The translations under genes were made by a program, and so were the position numbers. Of a DNA stretch of 64,000 bases, positions 49,748-59,476 are shown piece after piece (positions within the stretch are counted from its first letter, which is position 1; each line of letters opens with the position of its first letter). The notes under the pieces are model-generated. The model was given only the letters and a program-made list of their open reading frames with translations, ran no database searches and was not told the origin of the DNA. Where the stretch lies: contig JBBSQW010000014.1 of the NCBI GenBank assembly GCA_038243635.1, forward strand, positions 28,497 to 92,496, written 5' to 3'. The DNA is from Pseudopedobacter sp038243635 (GTDB lineage Bacteria > Bacteroidota > Bacteroidia > Sphingobacteriales > Sphingobacteriaceae).

Positions 49748-50680
49748 TTATAAAAACGCTGTAAATCCCATACAAGCATTTTCTTCTTGATCGCCAACAA
49801 CCATTCTTTGTTCATCCTTGCTCAACAAATAATCAAACTTTACGCTGGTTTGTAGTGGGATAAAATAGGAAAGCAATACATTAATTGCCCGGGAATTTAA
49901 ACTTCCTGGCAAAAACTGAATGGTTTTTTTGGCGCTTGACGGCCCGAACGTAATTTTTAGCTCTTCCTCTTTTTCGGTGAGTCGGCCTGCCATAAAGTTT
50001 AAGCCCAACACGCCAACCCCTAGTTTGGTATCCATTCTTTCCTCCACTTCTTCTGACAATTTAACTACGTTAAACTGATATTTCATCGATACGTCAACTT
50101 CAAACATAATGGCAATCAATGTTTTTAAAAAATCAAGATCATTTCGTCGCTCGTGAATAACGGGAAAAACTTGTAGTAAAATCACCATTTGGTCTTTGGT
50201 GAAGCAGTCAAACTCTTTCCATTCGTTTACGAAAACACTGATTAAATCGTCATAAACATGTTTTTTATCAAGTCTACTCTCATAAAGTTGAGTAACTACT
50301 CTTAACTCGTTAAGCGCTGCCTCAAAAGGTGCGAAAAATTGTCTAGCTTGCTTTTCCTCCTCCCTTCTTTCTACAATATCCCTAATCATTTCCTCTTCAC
50401 TTATCATCACGCTAGAAGCAGGTGGTTTATGAAACAAACCCTCCGGCATCATGTCGTAAAGTCCTTCCCGATTAATATAGACACTCGTCATCTGTCTGTT
50501 TTTATAGACAGCAGTATAGTTGACCAGTTTTTCAATCTCTTTTGCGTAGCCACTTTTTCTAGCACCTATTGGTAGTACAATTACCTCATCTGCCGACTTT
50601 TCACCACTCTCAATCAGCTCGGCTGCCAAAACCACAGCTTTAAAGTCGGTATCTAATTGATTAGGCATGTTTTTTTCCAT
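49748..50680 (-). CDS. tssG: T6SS baseplate subunit TssG
   Basis: 310 residues. The C-terminal half (LGVGVLGLNFMAGRLTEKEEELKITFGP and INVLLSYFIPLQTSVKFDYLLSKDEQ) resembles TssG/gp53-related wedge proteins of T6SSiii, and the gene sits between tssF and tssN where tssG is expected. Unlike its partners, it lies on the opposite strand, so TssF:TssG stoichiometry must be set by separate transcripts. An in-frame ATG at 50668 is an alternative start. Confidence 0.85.
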   Translation of the reverse strand: MEKNMPNQLDTDFKAVVLAAELIESGEKSADEVIVLPIGARKSGYAKEIEKLVNYTAVYKNRQMTSVYINREGLYDMMPEGLFHKPPASSVMISEEEMIRDIVERREEEKQARQFFAPFEAALNELRVVTQLYESRLDKKHVYDDLISVFVNEWKEFDCFTKDQMVILLQVFPVIHERRNDLDFLKTLIAIMFEVDVSMKYQFNVVKLSEEVEERMDTKLGVGVLGLNFMAGRLTEKEEELKITFGPSSAKKTIQFLPGSLNSRAINVLLSYFIPLQTSVKFDYLLSKDEQRMVVGDQEENACMGFTAFL

Positions 50681-50792
50681 GGGTAAAGAAGTATTTTCGC
50701 TTTTAAAAAGCTAAAGCTAATCCAAAATTGAGGAATGGCTAAAAAAATTTTTAATTTCACGCCCAAATAAACATTACAAACATTTTCCTTTT

Positions 50793-51683
50793 ATGGATGT
50801 CAAATCTGTCTTTGTACGCTACCTGTTATTTCCGCTCATCCTAATTATAGGAACTGCGTTAATGACAATTGTTAATAAGAAAAACAAGTTATTAAACAAC
50901 AAAAGACTCATAATTATCATTTTACTTACTGGAATTTGCCTTGGCTTACCTGGTTTTTTAGGTTTTCTAGATTTAGAGTTTATGCCGTTTGGGTATATAT
51001 TATGCCAGCTGATTTACCTTATTTTAGGCATAACGTACGTTTGGCTAGCAGGCAGATATCATGAGGATATTTTATTAGAAAAAAAGTGGTTTTTCATACT
51101 CGCCACGCTACTCTCTTGTTTATTGGGCTTTTTCCTTTTCAGATTAGCTTTCGATTGGCTAAATAACCTTCAGTATGGCACAATTGCGGCAAGCTCCATT
51201 AGTCTTTTTATTTTGCCAGCATTATTTTGGTGGGCATTTGTAGCTTTTTTAAATATCCCTTTAGAAATTTATAAGGTTTGGCAATACCCAAAAACCCCAG
51301 AAGATATCGGTATGGAGCACCTAGACTTTAATAAATTGTTGGTACTCGAACTGGATATTTACAAAAACACAGAAGATGCTGAACCTTTAAAGGTGAAAGC
51401 AAAAGCACCTCAGAATATGAATTTTGGGTTGTGGTTTCAAAAATTTATTGATGATTATAACCTTAAGTTTCCGAATGCGCCAGTTCATTTTAGTAAGGAT
51501 GGAGAAAACTACAAGTGGATTTTTTACGTGAAAAACTCGTTTTTTAAAAAACGCACATTTATTGATCCCGACTTAGAAATTCAGGAAAATAACGTTAAAG
51601 AAAACATTACCATATACGCAAAAAGGGTTTCAGAAATTGTAAACAACCCCGAACGAATAGGCGACGAATCCGTATTTTTATAA
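50793..51683 (+). CDS. tssN: T6SSiii inner-membrane protein TssN
   Basis: 296 residues with five hydrophobic helices in the first 165 (about 7-25, 37-60, 65-87, 104-124, 134-160) and a cytoplasmic C-terminal domain (MNFGLWFQKFIDDYNLKFPNAPVH). This matches TssN, the polytopic member of the TssNQOPR complex. It is divergent from tssG by 112 bp and lies 15 bp before tssK. Confidence 0.9.
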   Translation: MDVKSVFVRYLLFPLILIIGTALMTIVNKKNKLLNNKRLIIIILLTGICLGLPGFLGFLDLEFMPFGYILCQLIYLILGITYVWLAGRYHEDILLEKKWFFILATLLSCLLGFFLFRLAFDWLNNLQYGTIAASSISLFILPALFWWAFVAFLNIPLEIYKVWQYPKTPEDIGMEHLDFNKLLVLELDIYKNTEDAEPLKVKAKAPQNMNFGLWFQKFIDDYNLKFPNAPVHFSKDGENYKWIFYVKNSFFKKRTFIDPDLEIQENNVKENITIYAKRVSEIVNNPERIGDESVFL

Positions 51684-51698
51684 AAAAACATACCCATC

Positions 51699-52844
51699 AT
51701 GATGATACCATTAAAATATAAGGCTGTTAATTGGATTGACGGGATGAAGATCTCTAGTAACCATTTTGTTAACACTGATAATTTTATACAAGATATTGCC
51801 AGAGACGCTAATTCTTTGCATCTTAACAACAACAATTTTGGTTTGCTCCCGCCTTTTCAAGGAGAAAGAACTTCTTTGGAGATGGAAATCGTAGCGAGAG
51901 CATCAAACCATTTACAAGTTAAAATTGTGCAATGTAATGCAGTTACTGCAGAAGGATACCGTATCAATATCCCAAAGCGTTCTTTAGAGGAAGCTCTTGT
52001 TTTTGATCATTATTTTAGTCAAGACTCAAAGAACTCCATGTCTGAGACTTATTATATCATGTTGCTGGTTAATCCTTTTGAACGAGAGCCAACTGGTGTG
52101 CCAAACCCTGATGAATCGCCATTGCGATATCCATTCGTAGATAAAAAATACAGTATTGCAATTTTACCAGCTGCCGAGCTAAACATGCAGAACAGTTCAT
52201 ATTTGGAGATTGGCAAGGTAATAAGAACGGACGCTAACATTCAGATTGTTAGCAATTATATACCACCCTGCACCTGTATAATTAGTCATCCCTTGTTGAT
52301 TAATTATTACGAGACCTTCTCAAGTAATCTTAACGAGCTACAGTTGCTATCCTTTAGAATTATTGATAAAGTTACGCAGCGAGAAAATGTATCAACAATC
52401 GGAAAGAACGTAAAATTTTTGTGCGAAAAGATGTTAGACTTTATTGGACGAAGGTTTTTTAGCTATCGAAATGAAATTCCACAACAAGCGCCAATTTTGA
52501 TGGTTGGTGAGTTTTCACAGATGGCGCATCTTTTTTTTACCGCTATTAAGTGCGTTCCCGCAAGCGAAAGAGAAGAGCTACTGAAATATTTTTATGAGTG
52601 GAAAGATGTAACGCCTGGTAATTTCGAAGAATTACTAGCCAGACTTATTGAGGTTTCTTACGATCATCATGATATAAATAGTGCTATGGAAACCGTAAAT
52701 AATTTTTTCACCGTGTTAATTGCCGTTTGGAATAAATTAAGTTCGTTGGAATTTGTTGGTCAACGCAGAGAGAATATTGTAGTTGCAGAACAACAAGTTG
52801 TGCAAACTGTACAAGCTAAAAAATCTTGGACTTTACTGGACTAG
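51699..52844 (+). CDS. tssK: T6SS baseplate subunit TssK
   Basis: 381 residues. VNWIDGMKISSNHFVNTDNFIQD near the N-terminus is the TssK shoulder-domain signature (W-x-x-G-x-x-x-x-x-x-H-F), here in the shorter T6SSiii form. A helical middle (SFRIIDKVTQRENVSTIGKNVKF) and C-terminal head domain follow. TssK links the baseplate to the membrane complex, here probably TssN. Confidence 0.92.
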   Translation: MMIPLKYKAVNWIDGMKISSNHFVNTDNFIQDIARDANSLHLNNNNFGLLPPFQGERTSLEMEIVARASNHLQVKIVQCNAVTAEGYRINIPKRSLEEALVFDHYFSQDSKNSMSETYYIMLLVNPFEREPTGVPNPDESPLRYPFVDKKYSIAILPAAELNMQNSSYLEIGKVIRTDANIQIVSNYIPPCTCIISHPLLINYYETFSSNLNELQLLSFRIIDKVTQRENVSTIGKNVKFLCEKMLDFIGRRFFSYRNEIPQQAPILMVGEFSQMAHLFFTAIKCVPASEREELLKYFYEWKDVTPGNFEELLARLIEVSYDHHDINSAMETVNNFFTVLIAVWNKLSSLEFVGQRRENIVVAEQQVVQTVQAKKSWTLLD

Positions 52845-53012
52845 CGTTTCTATTTTACAAAAGAAATTTACCGTCAATCCGCAACTGTAAATTAGGTTTC
52901 GGATTAACGTGTTTTAAATAAAAATGTAACTAAAATTGCTTTTAAGCGATTATTTTATGCGATACATCTTTAATAAAATATTTTATCTTAGTCGGATTAG
53001 GAATTGACAAAT

Positions 53013-53465
53013 ATGGCATCAGATATCAACATCAGAAACAAGAAAGCAAAATTTGAATATCATATTTTAGAAACTTTTGTGGCTGGGATAAAACTATTAG
53101 GTACTGAAATTAAGTCTATTAGAGAAGGAAAGGCAAACATCAGCGATTCTTTCTGCACCTTTATTAACAGCGAACTCTACATCAGAAATCTACATATATC
53201 AGAATATTCTCACGGATCTTTTTATAACCACGAAGCTAAAAGAGACCGTAAATTGCTGCTAACCAAAAAAGAAATCAAAAAACTACTGATTAAGGGAGAA
53301 GATAAAGGCTTAACTATTATTCCCCTAAAAATATTTATTAGCGATAGAGGATTTGCCAAACTAGAAATTGCTTTGGCGCAAGGTAAAAAGTCTTTTGATA
53401 AACGTGATGCACTAAAAGAACGCGATGTTAAAAGAGAAATGGATAAAGCGATGAAAAATCACTGA
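53013..53465 (+). CDS. smpB: SsrA-binding protein SmpB
   Basis: 150 residues from ATG 53013 (the longer frame begins at TTG 53004). INIRNKKAKFEYHILETFVAGIKLLGTEIKSIREGKANI and YSHGSFYNHEAKRDRKLLLTKKEI are SmpB signatures, and the basic C-terminal tail (KRDALKERDVKREMDKAMK) fits the part that inserts into the ribosomal mRNA channel. It works with tmRNA to rescue stalled ribosomes. The ssrA gene itself is not in the window. Confidence 0.96.
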   Translation: MASDINIRNKKAKFEYHILETFVAGIKLLGTEIKSIREGKANISDSFCTFINSELYIRNLHISEYSHGSFYNHEAKRDRKLLLTKKEIKKLLIKGEDKGLTIIPLKIFISDRGFAKLEIALAQGKKSFDKRDALKERDVKREMDKAMKNH

Positions 53466-53492
53466 TTTTTAGAGTTCGTTAGGGAACCAGTT

Positions 53493-53685
53493 CATTGAGT
53501 TCATTAGTAGATTTGTATAGTGTCAAATTAATGCATTGAGTTCATTAGTATTTACGTTCTAGAAGAGTTAGTTCATTAGCAATCTTACTAATTTCTAATT
53601 TTCGCTCTATAAACATCCACCTAAACTAATGACTAATAAACAAGTTTACAGACTAATGGCTAAGGAACTTTTTCTACTAATGAAC
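53493..53685. repeat. short direct and inverted repeats between smpB and pcm
   Basis: CATTGAGTTCATTAGTA occurs at 53493-53509 and again at 53534-53550. GTTCATTAGTAG (53499-53510) recurs in inverted orientation as CTACTAATGAAC (53674-53685). The 227-bp gap has no gene. Confidence 0.6.
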
Positions 53686-53692
53686 TATCCCC

Positions 53693-54349
53693 TTACCAAG
53701 CTTGGTCGCCTAATAAAGGCACAAATCTAAAAGTATCAAGCACAATCTTATCAAAATCATTTTCTCCTACCCTAAGTACCGTTACCATCTTTTGCTCTTT
53801 TTCATCCCCTACCGGGATTACCAAAATACCGCCTATTTTGAGTTGTCGTAGCAATATCTGCGGAACTAAAGGTGCACCAGCAGTCACAATAATTTTGTCA
53901 TAAGGCGCATGTTCTGAAATGCCTTTAGAACCATCACCTAAAAAGAAACTTGCCTTATAGCCTAAATGTGGTAAAACTTGAATTGTTCTATTAAACAGCT
54001 TCTCCTGACGTTCTATGGTATAAACTTTAGCACCCAGCTCTAACAAAACGCAGGTCTGATAACCACAACCAGTTCCAATCTCCAATATTTTATTGCCTTT
54101 TTGAATGTGCAAAAGTTCTGTTTGGTAAGCTACAGTATATGGATTTGAGATGGTTTGGCCTTCGCCAATTGGGAAAGCTTTATCTAAATAAGACTGAGCC
54201 CAAAAGGTTTCATCAAAAAAATAATGACGCTTTACATTCCCTATAGCTTCAAGCACTTTTTTATCTGAAATACCTTTTTTCTCTAGCTCAAGCACTAACT
54301 TTTTCCTCGCCCCTCTTTCCCTGTAATTGTCAATATATTTATACGCCAT
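53693..54349 (-). CDS. pcm: protein-L-isoaspartate O-methyltransferase
   Basis: 218 residues from ATG 54349 (TTG 54358 extends it). PIGEGQTISNPYTVAYQTELL, the SAM-binding LEIGTGCGYQTCVL, VYTIERQEKL and YDKIIVTAGAP are the standard PCMT motifs. It methylates isoaspartyl residues in aged proteins to start repair. TATTTTTG (54356-54363, minus strand) is a possible -7 box very close to the start. It could give a leaderless message. Confidence 0.95.
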   Translation of the reverse strand: MAYKYIDNYRERGARKKLVLELEKKGISDKKVLEAIGNVKRHYFFDETFWAQSYLDKAFPIGEGQTISNPYTVAYQTELLHIQKGNKILEIGTGCGYQTCVLLELGAKVYTIERQEKLFNRTIQVLPHLGYKASFFLGDGSKGISEHAPYDKIIVTAGAPLVPQILLRQLKIGGILVIPVGDEKEQKMVTVLRVGENDFDKIVLDTFRFVPLLGDQAW

Positions 54350-54448
54350 CTCGTACAAAAATATAATCTATAACCGATATTTGGCGTATTTTATTAGTTT
54401 TACATACATCGGCATCAATACCAATTGAATAACAGTCAATTAATTTTA

Positions 54449-55816
54449 ATGATAAAAAAAACAATGCTCAGTTACTTCATTTTAAATATGATTGGTAGCT
54501 TGTGTTTTATTTATTTGGCTAAAAACTTTAATCTTTTCAATTTTTTGCCGGTTATTAATTACGTCATTTATGCAATAGCATTAAACTTGCTGTATTTGAT
54601 GTCTGGTACTTTTACAGACTCTAAAAGGAAGTCAAGATTTAAAGAGTTAGTTGCTAGTTTAAATCAATCGTTAGTTATTGCCGTTGGCTTATTAATACAC
54701 AGTTATTTATTTTATCAAACTAATCAGGCCTCGGCCGATATATCATACGTTTTTAAATTTGTTGCCTTGCACTTTGTGGTAATTTCCTTATTTAGGATTT
54801 GCTATCTCAGTGTTATTAAAAAGCTCCTTCAAAATAAGACCATTGGGTTCAACACTTTAATTATAGGCAACAAATCAAATGCTAAAAACATTATCGACGA
54901 AATCAGCCAGCAAAAAAAATCCCTCGGTTTTAATATTGTTGGTTTTTTTAATATAGATGAAACATCAACACGTAACCACCAACTTAGCCTTAAAGAGCTT
55001 GGTAATGGCAATTCCTTACAAACAGTAATTAAAGAGAATCAAATTGAAGAAGTAATTGTAGCTATCGAGACTTCACAACATCTCCGGTTAAAACCTTTAT
55101 TAGATCAATTGGAAATCTGTAATGTAACGGTTCACATTATTCCAGATGTTTATGATATTGTTTCGGGCTATGTGAAAATCAATTACTTGTTTTCGATACC
55201 GTTAATTACCCTCCACCAACAATTTATGCCTTTTTGGCAACGCATTGTTAAAACCGTTTTAGATTATCTTATCAGCATTATTACGCTAATTGGTTTAAGT
55301 CCTGTTTACCTAATTATTGGATTAATAATTAAACTCGACAGTAGTGGGCCTATTCTATATTCGCAAGAGCGAATTGGTAAAAATGGAAAACCTTTTATGA
55401 TTTATAAGTTTAGAACAATGATGCAGAATGCAGAAGAAAATGGACCTGCACTCGCGAGTTATGATGATAGAAGAATAACCAAAGTAGGACTAGCTTTACG
55501 TAGGATTAGGTTAGATGAATTGCCTCAGTTTTTTAACGTTTTAAAAGGAGAAATGTCCATTGTAGGTCCACGACCAGAAAGACAGTTTTACATCGACCAA
55601 ATTTTAAAAAAAGCACCACATTATTACCATTTACAAAAAGTGTTACCTGGAATAACATCTTGGGGGCAAGTAAAGTTTGGTTATGCCGAAAACATTGATC
55701 AAATGATCAAGCGGCTAACTTTTGATATTATCTATATACAAAATAGATCCCTTGCGTTAGATTTTAAAATAATGATTTACACAATTGTTATAATCATACA
55801 GGGAAGAGGGAAATAA
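54449..55816 (+). CDS. polyprenyl-phosphate sugar phosphotransferase (WcaJ-like)
   Basis: 455 residues from ATG 54449 (the frame extends to TTG 54425). Four N-terminal membrane helices (about 5-110), a CoA-binding-like domain (FNTLIIGNKSNAKNIIDEI), a further helix (about 275-300), then the catalytic bacterial sugar transferase domain: YSQERIGKNGKPFMIYKFRTM, RRIRLDELPQFFNVLKGEMS, IVGPRPERQ. It loads a hexose-1-phosphate onto undecaprenyl phosphate to start exopolysaccharide or capsule synthesis. No other polysaccharide genes flank it. Confidence 0.92.
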   Translation: MIKKTMLSYFILNMIGSLCFIYLAKNFNLFNFLPVINYVIYAIALNLLYLMSGTFTDSKRKSRFKELVASLNQSLVIAVGLLIHSYLFYQTNQASADISYVFKFVALHFVVISLFRICYLSVIKKLLQNKTIGFNTLIIGNKSNAKNIIDEISQQKKSLGFNIVGFFNIDETSTRNHQLSLKELGNGNSLQTVIKENQIEEVIVAIETSQHLRLKPLLDQLEICNVTVHIIPDVYDIVSGYVKINYLFSIPLITLHQQFMPFWQRIVKTVLDYLISIITLIGLSPVYLIIGLIIKLDSSGPILYSQERIGKNGKPFMIYKFRTMMQNAEENGPALASYDDRRITKVGLALRRIRLDELPQFFNVLKGEMSIVGPRPERQFYIDQILKKAPHYYHLQKVLPGITSWGQVKFGYAENIDQMIKRLTFDIIYIQNRSLALDFKIMIYTIVIIIQGRGK

Positions 55817-55820
55817 TTTC

Positions 55821-55828
55821 TAATTTTG
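55821..55828 (+). promoter_or_regulatory. -7 promoter box before the 55843 barrel gene
   Basis: TAATTTTG, exact TAnnTTTG match, 14 bp before the ATG. No convincing TTG at -33. Confidence 0.5.
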
Positions 55829-55842
55829 CGGAAATCTAATTT

Positions 55843-56520
55843 ATGAAAAAACTATCGTTACTTATCTTTTTGCTGGCCTTTACAATCACTGGTTTTGCAC
55901 AATCCCAAAGTGATTCTAATTATTCTATCGGGCTTAATCTATTATCCATAGACGAACAACCCAAATTACTTAACGAGGTTAGAGACAACGGAAAATTCTA
56001 TGCATCAGGACTTAATGGGTTAATTCTCAAAATCAACGATAATCAAATTTCTTATCGATTTTCTGCGCAAACATTCAAGAAAACAGATTACTCCTTTACA
56101 AATGAGTGCTCAAATTGTGAAATCACAAAAGGAAAATACAATTCATTAGCTTTAAAAGTAGGATTTGAACGTAGCATATCTTATACTAGGTTACAGCCGT
56201 TTTATGGATTGGATTTAGGTTTCAAAAAAGCAAATTTTGATGGTTCGTCCCAAGACAAATCAACTTCTACCTTTCTTTACAATGTGAATATAGAAAAGAA
56301 CGCTATTACCGCGAACCCTTTCATCGGCCTAAAGTTCAACATTATTAAAGCTTTAACGCTGAGCGCCGAAGCAGGTTTCGATTTCATAAAAACTTACGAT
56401 AAAGAAACTAAAACCAGTGCCAATAATACCTTAATTTCCAACAACAATTTTGATAGGTGGCAATATAATTCAAGACCTTTAGCTCAGTTAAGCTTACAAT
56501 TTAACTTCGGGTCAGATTAA
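55843..56520 (+). CDS. outer-membrane beta-barrel protein of unknown function
   Basis: 225 residues with a signal peptide (1-19, ending FAQ) and alternating amphipathic strands (ISYRFSAQTF, LALKVGFERSISYTRLQPFYGLDLGF, ALTLSAEAGFDF) ending LAQLSLQFNFGSD. NECSNCEI (about 86-93) has a C-x-x-C pair. Small barrel of the porin/OmpW-like size. No specific family assigned. Its stop overlaps that of priA by three bases. Confidence 0.75.
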   Translation: MKKLSLLIFLLAFTITGFAQSQSDSNYSIGLNLLSIDEQPKLLNEVRDNGKFYASGLNGLILKINDNQISYRFSAQTFKKTDYSFTNECSNCEITKGKYNSLALKVGFERSISYTRLQPFYGLDLGFKKANFDGSSQDKSTSTFLYNVNIEKNAITANPFIGLKFNIIKALTLSAEAGFDFIKTYDKETKTSANNTLISNNNFDRWQYNSRPLAQLSLQFNFGSD

Positions 56521-58997
56521 TAAGGGTCAACATCAATTATTACAAAAACGCCCTTGTTGTCTTTTGCGGCTTCAAAAACACTAACCTGCTCTTTCAGCAG
56601 GTTTTTTATTTTAACCAAAGATTGACTTTTCCAATCTATTTTTATGGTAATAGTTTGAATGTAATAGTTACGAACCCTCGCTACCAAGGGGCTATGCGGA
56701 CCTAACACCATATCACCTAGATGGTGTCTTAATAGCTTTGCAAAATCCTCAGAAATACGCAACAGTACCCCCAAATCTTTGTGTTTAATGTTAAGCTGTA
56801 TAATTTTGTAAAATGGAGGATACTTGAATTGTAGTCTCTCAATCATCTCCTCTCGGTACATTCCTTCGTAATCGTTATTCACCACCTGTTGTATAACGCG
56901 ATGCTTGGTGTCGTACGTTTGGATAATCACCTTGCCTTGCTTGCTCCGTCTACCCGCTCGCCCTGCAACTTGTGATAGCAACTGAAAACTACGTTCATAA
57001 GCTCTAAAATCTGGAAACTGAATGATACTATCTGCGTTGATGATTCCGATAAGCGTAATGTTCTCAAAATCTAACCCTTTTGCCACCATTTGGGTGCCGA
57101 CCAAAATATCTATTTTCCGCTCTTCAAAATCGTTTAAAATAACTTGATGTGCGTTTTTATTTCTAGTCGTGTCGTAATCCATACGAGAAATACTAACATC
57201 TGGCAAGATAACCTTTAAATCGTCTTCAATCTTCTCCGTCCCTAAACCTTTGTACTCTATATGCTTTGATGCACATGCTGGGCATTCGGTAATGTTATCT
57301 TCTTTGTACCCACAATAATGGCAATGTAGCTTTCCTCCTGCCTTATGGTAGGTTAAACTCACATCGCAATTGATACATTTTGGCGTATTTCCACAAGTTT
57401 TACAAATCAATATAGGAACATAACCACGTCTGTTCTGGAACAGAATTACTTGCTCTTTTAGTTCCAGTGCTTTATTGATATTATCTAGCAATACGCTGGT
57501 AAAATTTTCTTTAATTAGCTTTCTGTTGCGCTCTTCAGAAATACTGACCACCTCTATCTCTGGCATTTTAACGCCCCCGTAGCGAGTACTGAGTTTTACC
57601 AGACCATACTTATCGTTTAAAGCGTTAAAGTAGGTTTCTAAGGATGGTGTTGCAGAACCTAGCAAAACCTTAGCATGCGTAATATTAGCGAGCACAATGG
57701 CTGCGTCTCGGGCATGGTACCGAGGTGACGGTTCAAATTGCTTAAAGCTAGCTTCATGTTCCTCATCTATGATGATAAAACCTAAATCTGCGAAAGGCAA
57801 AAATACCGCGGATCTAGCGCCCAGCACAATCTTTACTTCTTTATTTAAAACCTTCTGCCAAATCTCCGCCCGCTCGTTATCGTTAAACTTACTGTGATAT
57901 ACTATTATCTGATCTTTAAAATAAACTTTTAATCGGTCAATCATTTGCCCGGTTAAAGCAATCTCTGGCAGCAAATAAAGAACCTGCTTGTCTTTAGCAA
58001 GGTACTGTTCAATCAGTCGGATATATATTTGTGTTTTACCAGCCGACGTAACACCATGGAGCAAAACAACAGGTTTATGTTTAAAAGATTCGTTAATCTC
58101 TATGAATGCTTGTTGTTGCTTTTCGCTCAAGATAAAATCAGAAATAACTGCTAAATCTTCTGAAGAAAACCTGCTAATTACCTTTTGATCCATCAAAAAA
58201 ACACCTTTATCTACTAAAGCTTTTAATATTGCAGCACTTGCACCAGACGCTTCCATTAAGTCAGCTTTTTTAACTTCTGATTTATCTTTGATTAGCTTTA
58301 AAAATGCAAGCAAAGCATCCACCTGTTTTGGAGCTTTCTCTAATTCGTTAAAAAGATGTTTTAAATTTTCTTTATCCTGATAGTTTTCATTCAAACTTAC
58401 AATAGATATCTTTTTCGGTTGAAACTTTTCTTCAATCTCTTCTAATATAAAAACTACTTTTTTATCGAGTAACGATTTTAAAATTGGGAAAACAGATTTT
58501 TGAGCAAGAATTTTGGTGATTTCCGTAATGCTAAGCTCTTGTTTAAGTTCCAAAGCATCCAAAATCAGGAACTCCCGATCATTCAATAACGCTTTATCAA
58601 AATTATGTTGAGGGTTTAGGATAACGCGGGTTTCACTAGCCAACTTTAAGGCAGATGGCAGCGCAGCAGCCATAACTTCGCCCAAAGTGCATAAATAATA
58701 ATCTGAGAGCCAACGCCATAATTGCAATTGCGCATCGGTCACAATTGCTTTTTCATCTAAAATATCTAAAAGGTATTTTGCTTCATATCTGGTGGGCGCT
58801 TTCGTTGTTATAGCAAAAATTATGGCAGTATAAATTTTGCTTTTACCAAATTGCACCACCACTCTCCTGCCCTTTTCTACACGGTCGTTAAGATGTTTTG
58901 GAACGCGATAAGTATAAGCACCCGGAATTGCTAACGGTAAAATAACCTCAACAAAAAGGGTTTGTTGAAATTCTTCATCAACCTCAAAATCTAACAT
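56517..58997 (-). CDS. priA: primosomal replication restart helicase PriA
   Basis: 826 residues. N-terminal 3'-DNA-binding domain (VEVILPLAIPGAYTYRVP), helicase Walker A GVTSAGKTQIYIRL near 315, DEEH (IIIDEEHEASFKQFEPSPRYHARD), a paired zinc site (CKTCGNTPKCINCDVSLTYH followed by HCHYCGY and CPACAS) and motif VI QVAGRAGR. PriA reloads the replisome at stalled forks. Its ATG directly follows the stop of the DUF423 gene, so the two form an operon. Confidence 0.96.
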   Translation of the reverse strand: MLDFEVDEEFQQTLFVEVILPLAIPGAYTYRVPKHLNDRVEKGRRVVVQFGKSKIYTAIIFAITTKAPTRYEAKYLLDILDEKAIVTDAQLQLWRWLSDYYLCTLGEVMAAALPSALKLASETRVILNPQHNFDKALLNDREFLILDALELKQELSITEITKILAQKSVFPILKSLLDKKVVFILEEIEEKFQPKKISIVSLNENYQDKENLKHLFNELEKAPKQVDALLAFLKLIKDKSEVKKADLMEASGASAAILKALVDKGVFLMDQKVISRFSSEDLAVISDFILSEKQQQAFIEINESFKHKPVVLLHGVTSAGKTQIYIRLIEQYLAKDKQVLYLLPEIALTGQMIDRLKVYFKDQIIVYHSKFNDNERAEIWQKVLNKEVKIVLGARSAVFLPFADLGFIIIDEEHEASFKQFEPSPRYHARDAAIVLANITHAKVLLGSATPSLETYFNALNDKYGLVKLSTRYGGVKMPEIEVVSISEERNRKLIKENFTSVLLDNINKALELKEQVILFQNRRGYVPILICKTCGNTPKCINCDVSLTYHKAGGKLHCHYCGYKEDNITECPACASKHIEYKGLGTEKIEDDLKVILPDVSISRMDYDTTRNKNAHQVILNDFEERKIDILVGTQMVAKGLDFENITLIGIINADSIIQFPDFRAYERSFQLLSQVAGRAGRRSKQGKVIIQTYDTKHRVIQQVVNNDYEGMYREEMIERLQFKYPPFYKIIQLNIKHKDLGVLLRISEDFAKLLRHHLGDMVLGPHSPLVARVRNYYIQTITIKIDWKSQSLVKIKNLLKEQVSVFEAAKDNKGVFVIIDVDPY

Positions 58998-59381
58998 TTA
59001 CTTATCTTTTATAGCAGCAAGCAACAAACCTATCCAACCAAAAATAAACAGCAAGCCTCCAAAAGGAGTTACAGGGCCTATAAACTTTGTATTTATAACA
59101 AGTACATCTTTTAAGGCAATTAGATACAATGACCCAGAAAAGAAGATGATTCCAAAAACAAAGCAATAGGATGCAATATTGATCAAGTTATTTTTAAACC
59201 GAGCAAACGTGGATAAAAAAAGCAAGGCCAAAGTGTGGATAAAATGATACTGAACGGCAGTGTGCCATGTTTCTAACTGACTGCTGGAAATCATTCCTTT
59301 TACCACATGGGCGCCAAACGCCCCTAATATGACGGCTAAAATTCCAAAAATTGCTGCTGTTATAATTATTCTTTTATTCAT
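58998..59381 (-). CDS. DUF423 family small membrane protein
   Basis: 127 residues with four helices. The start IIITAAIFGILAVILGAFGAHVVKG, then LETWHTAVQYHFIHTLALL and GGLLFIFGWIGLLLAA, are DUF423 signatures. It is an inner-membrane protein (YgdD-like) of unknown role. Co-transcribed with priA. Confidence 0.92.
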   Translation of the reverse strand: MNKRIIITAAIFGILAVILGAFGAHVVKGMISSSQLETWHTAVQYHFIHTLALLFLSTFARFKNNLINIASYCFVFGIIFFSGSLYLIALKDVLVINTKFIGPVTPFGGLLFIFGWIGLLLAAIKDK

Positions 59382-59435
59382 TTGTGAGTCTGATGGTTCT
59401 GCTAATTTAATAAAGATGAAACCAATTTCCAGCCT

Positions 59436-59465
59436 TTGCTGTAAAAATCTATTTTTGTAGCTTTG
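59436..59465 (+). promoter_or_regulatory. consensus Bacteroidota promoter
   Basis: TTG (59436-59438), exactly 19 bp, TAGCTTTG (59458-59465), 12 bp before the ATG of the following gene. Full match to the phylum consensus. Confidence 0.85.
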
Positions 59466-59476
59466 GATTTTGTGAA

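Noticed and set aside
53466..53692. Possible CRISPR-like repeats
   Set aside because: Only two full copies of the 17-bp unit, irregular spacing, no cas genes. No CRISPR array was seen anywhere in the window.
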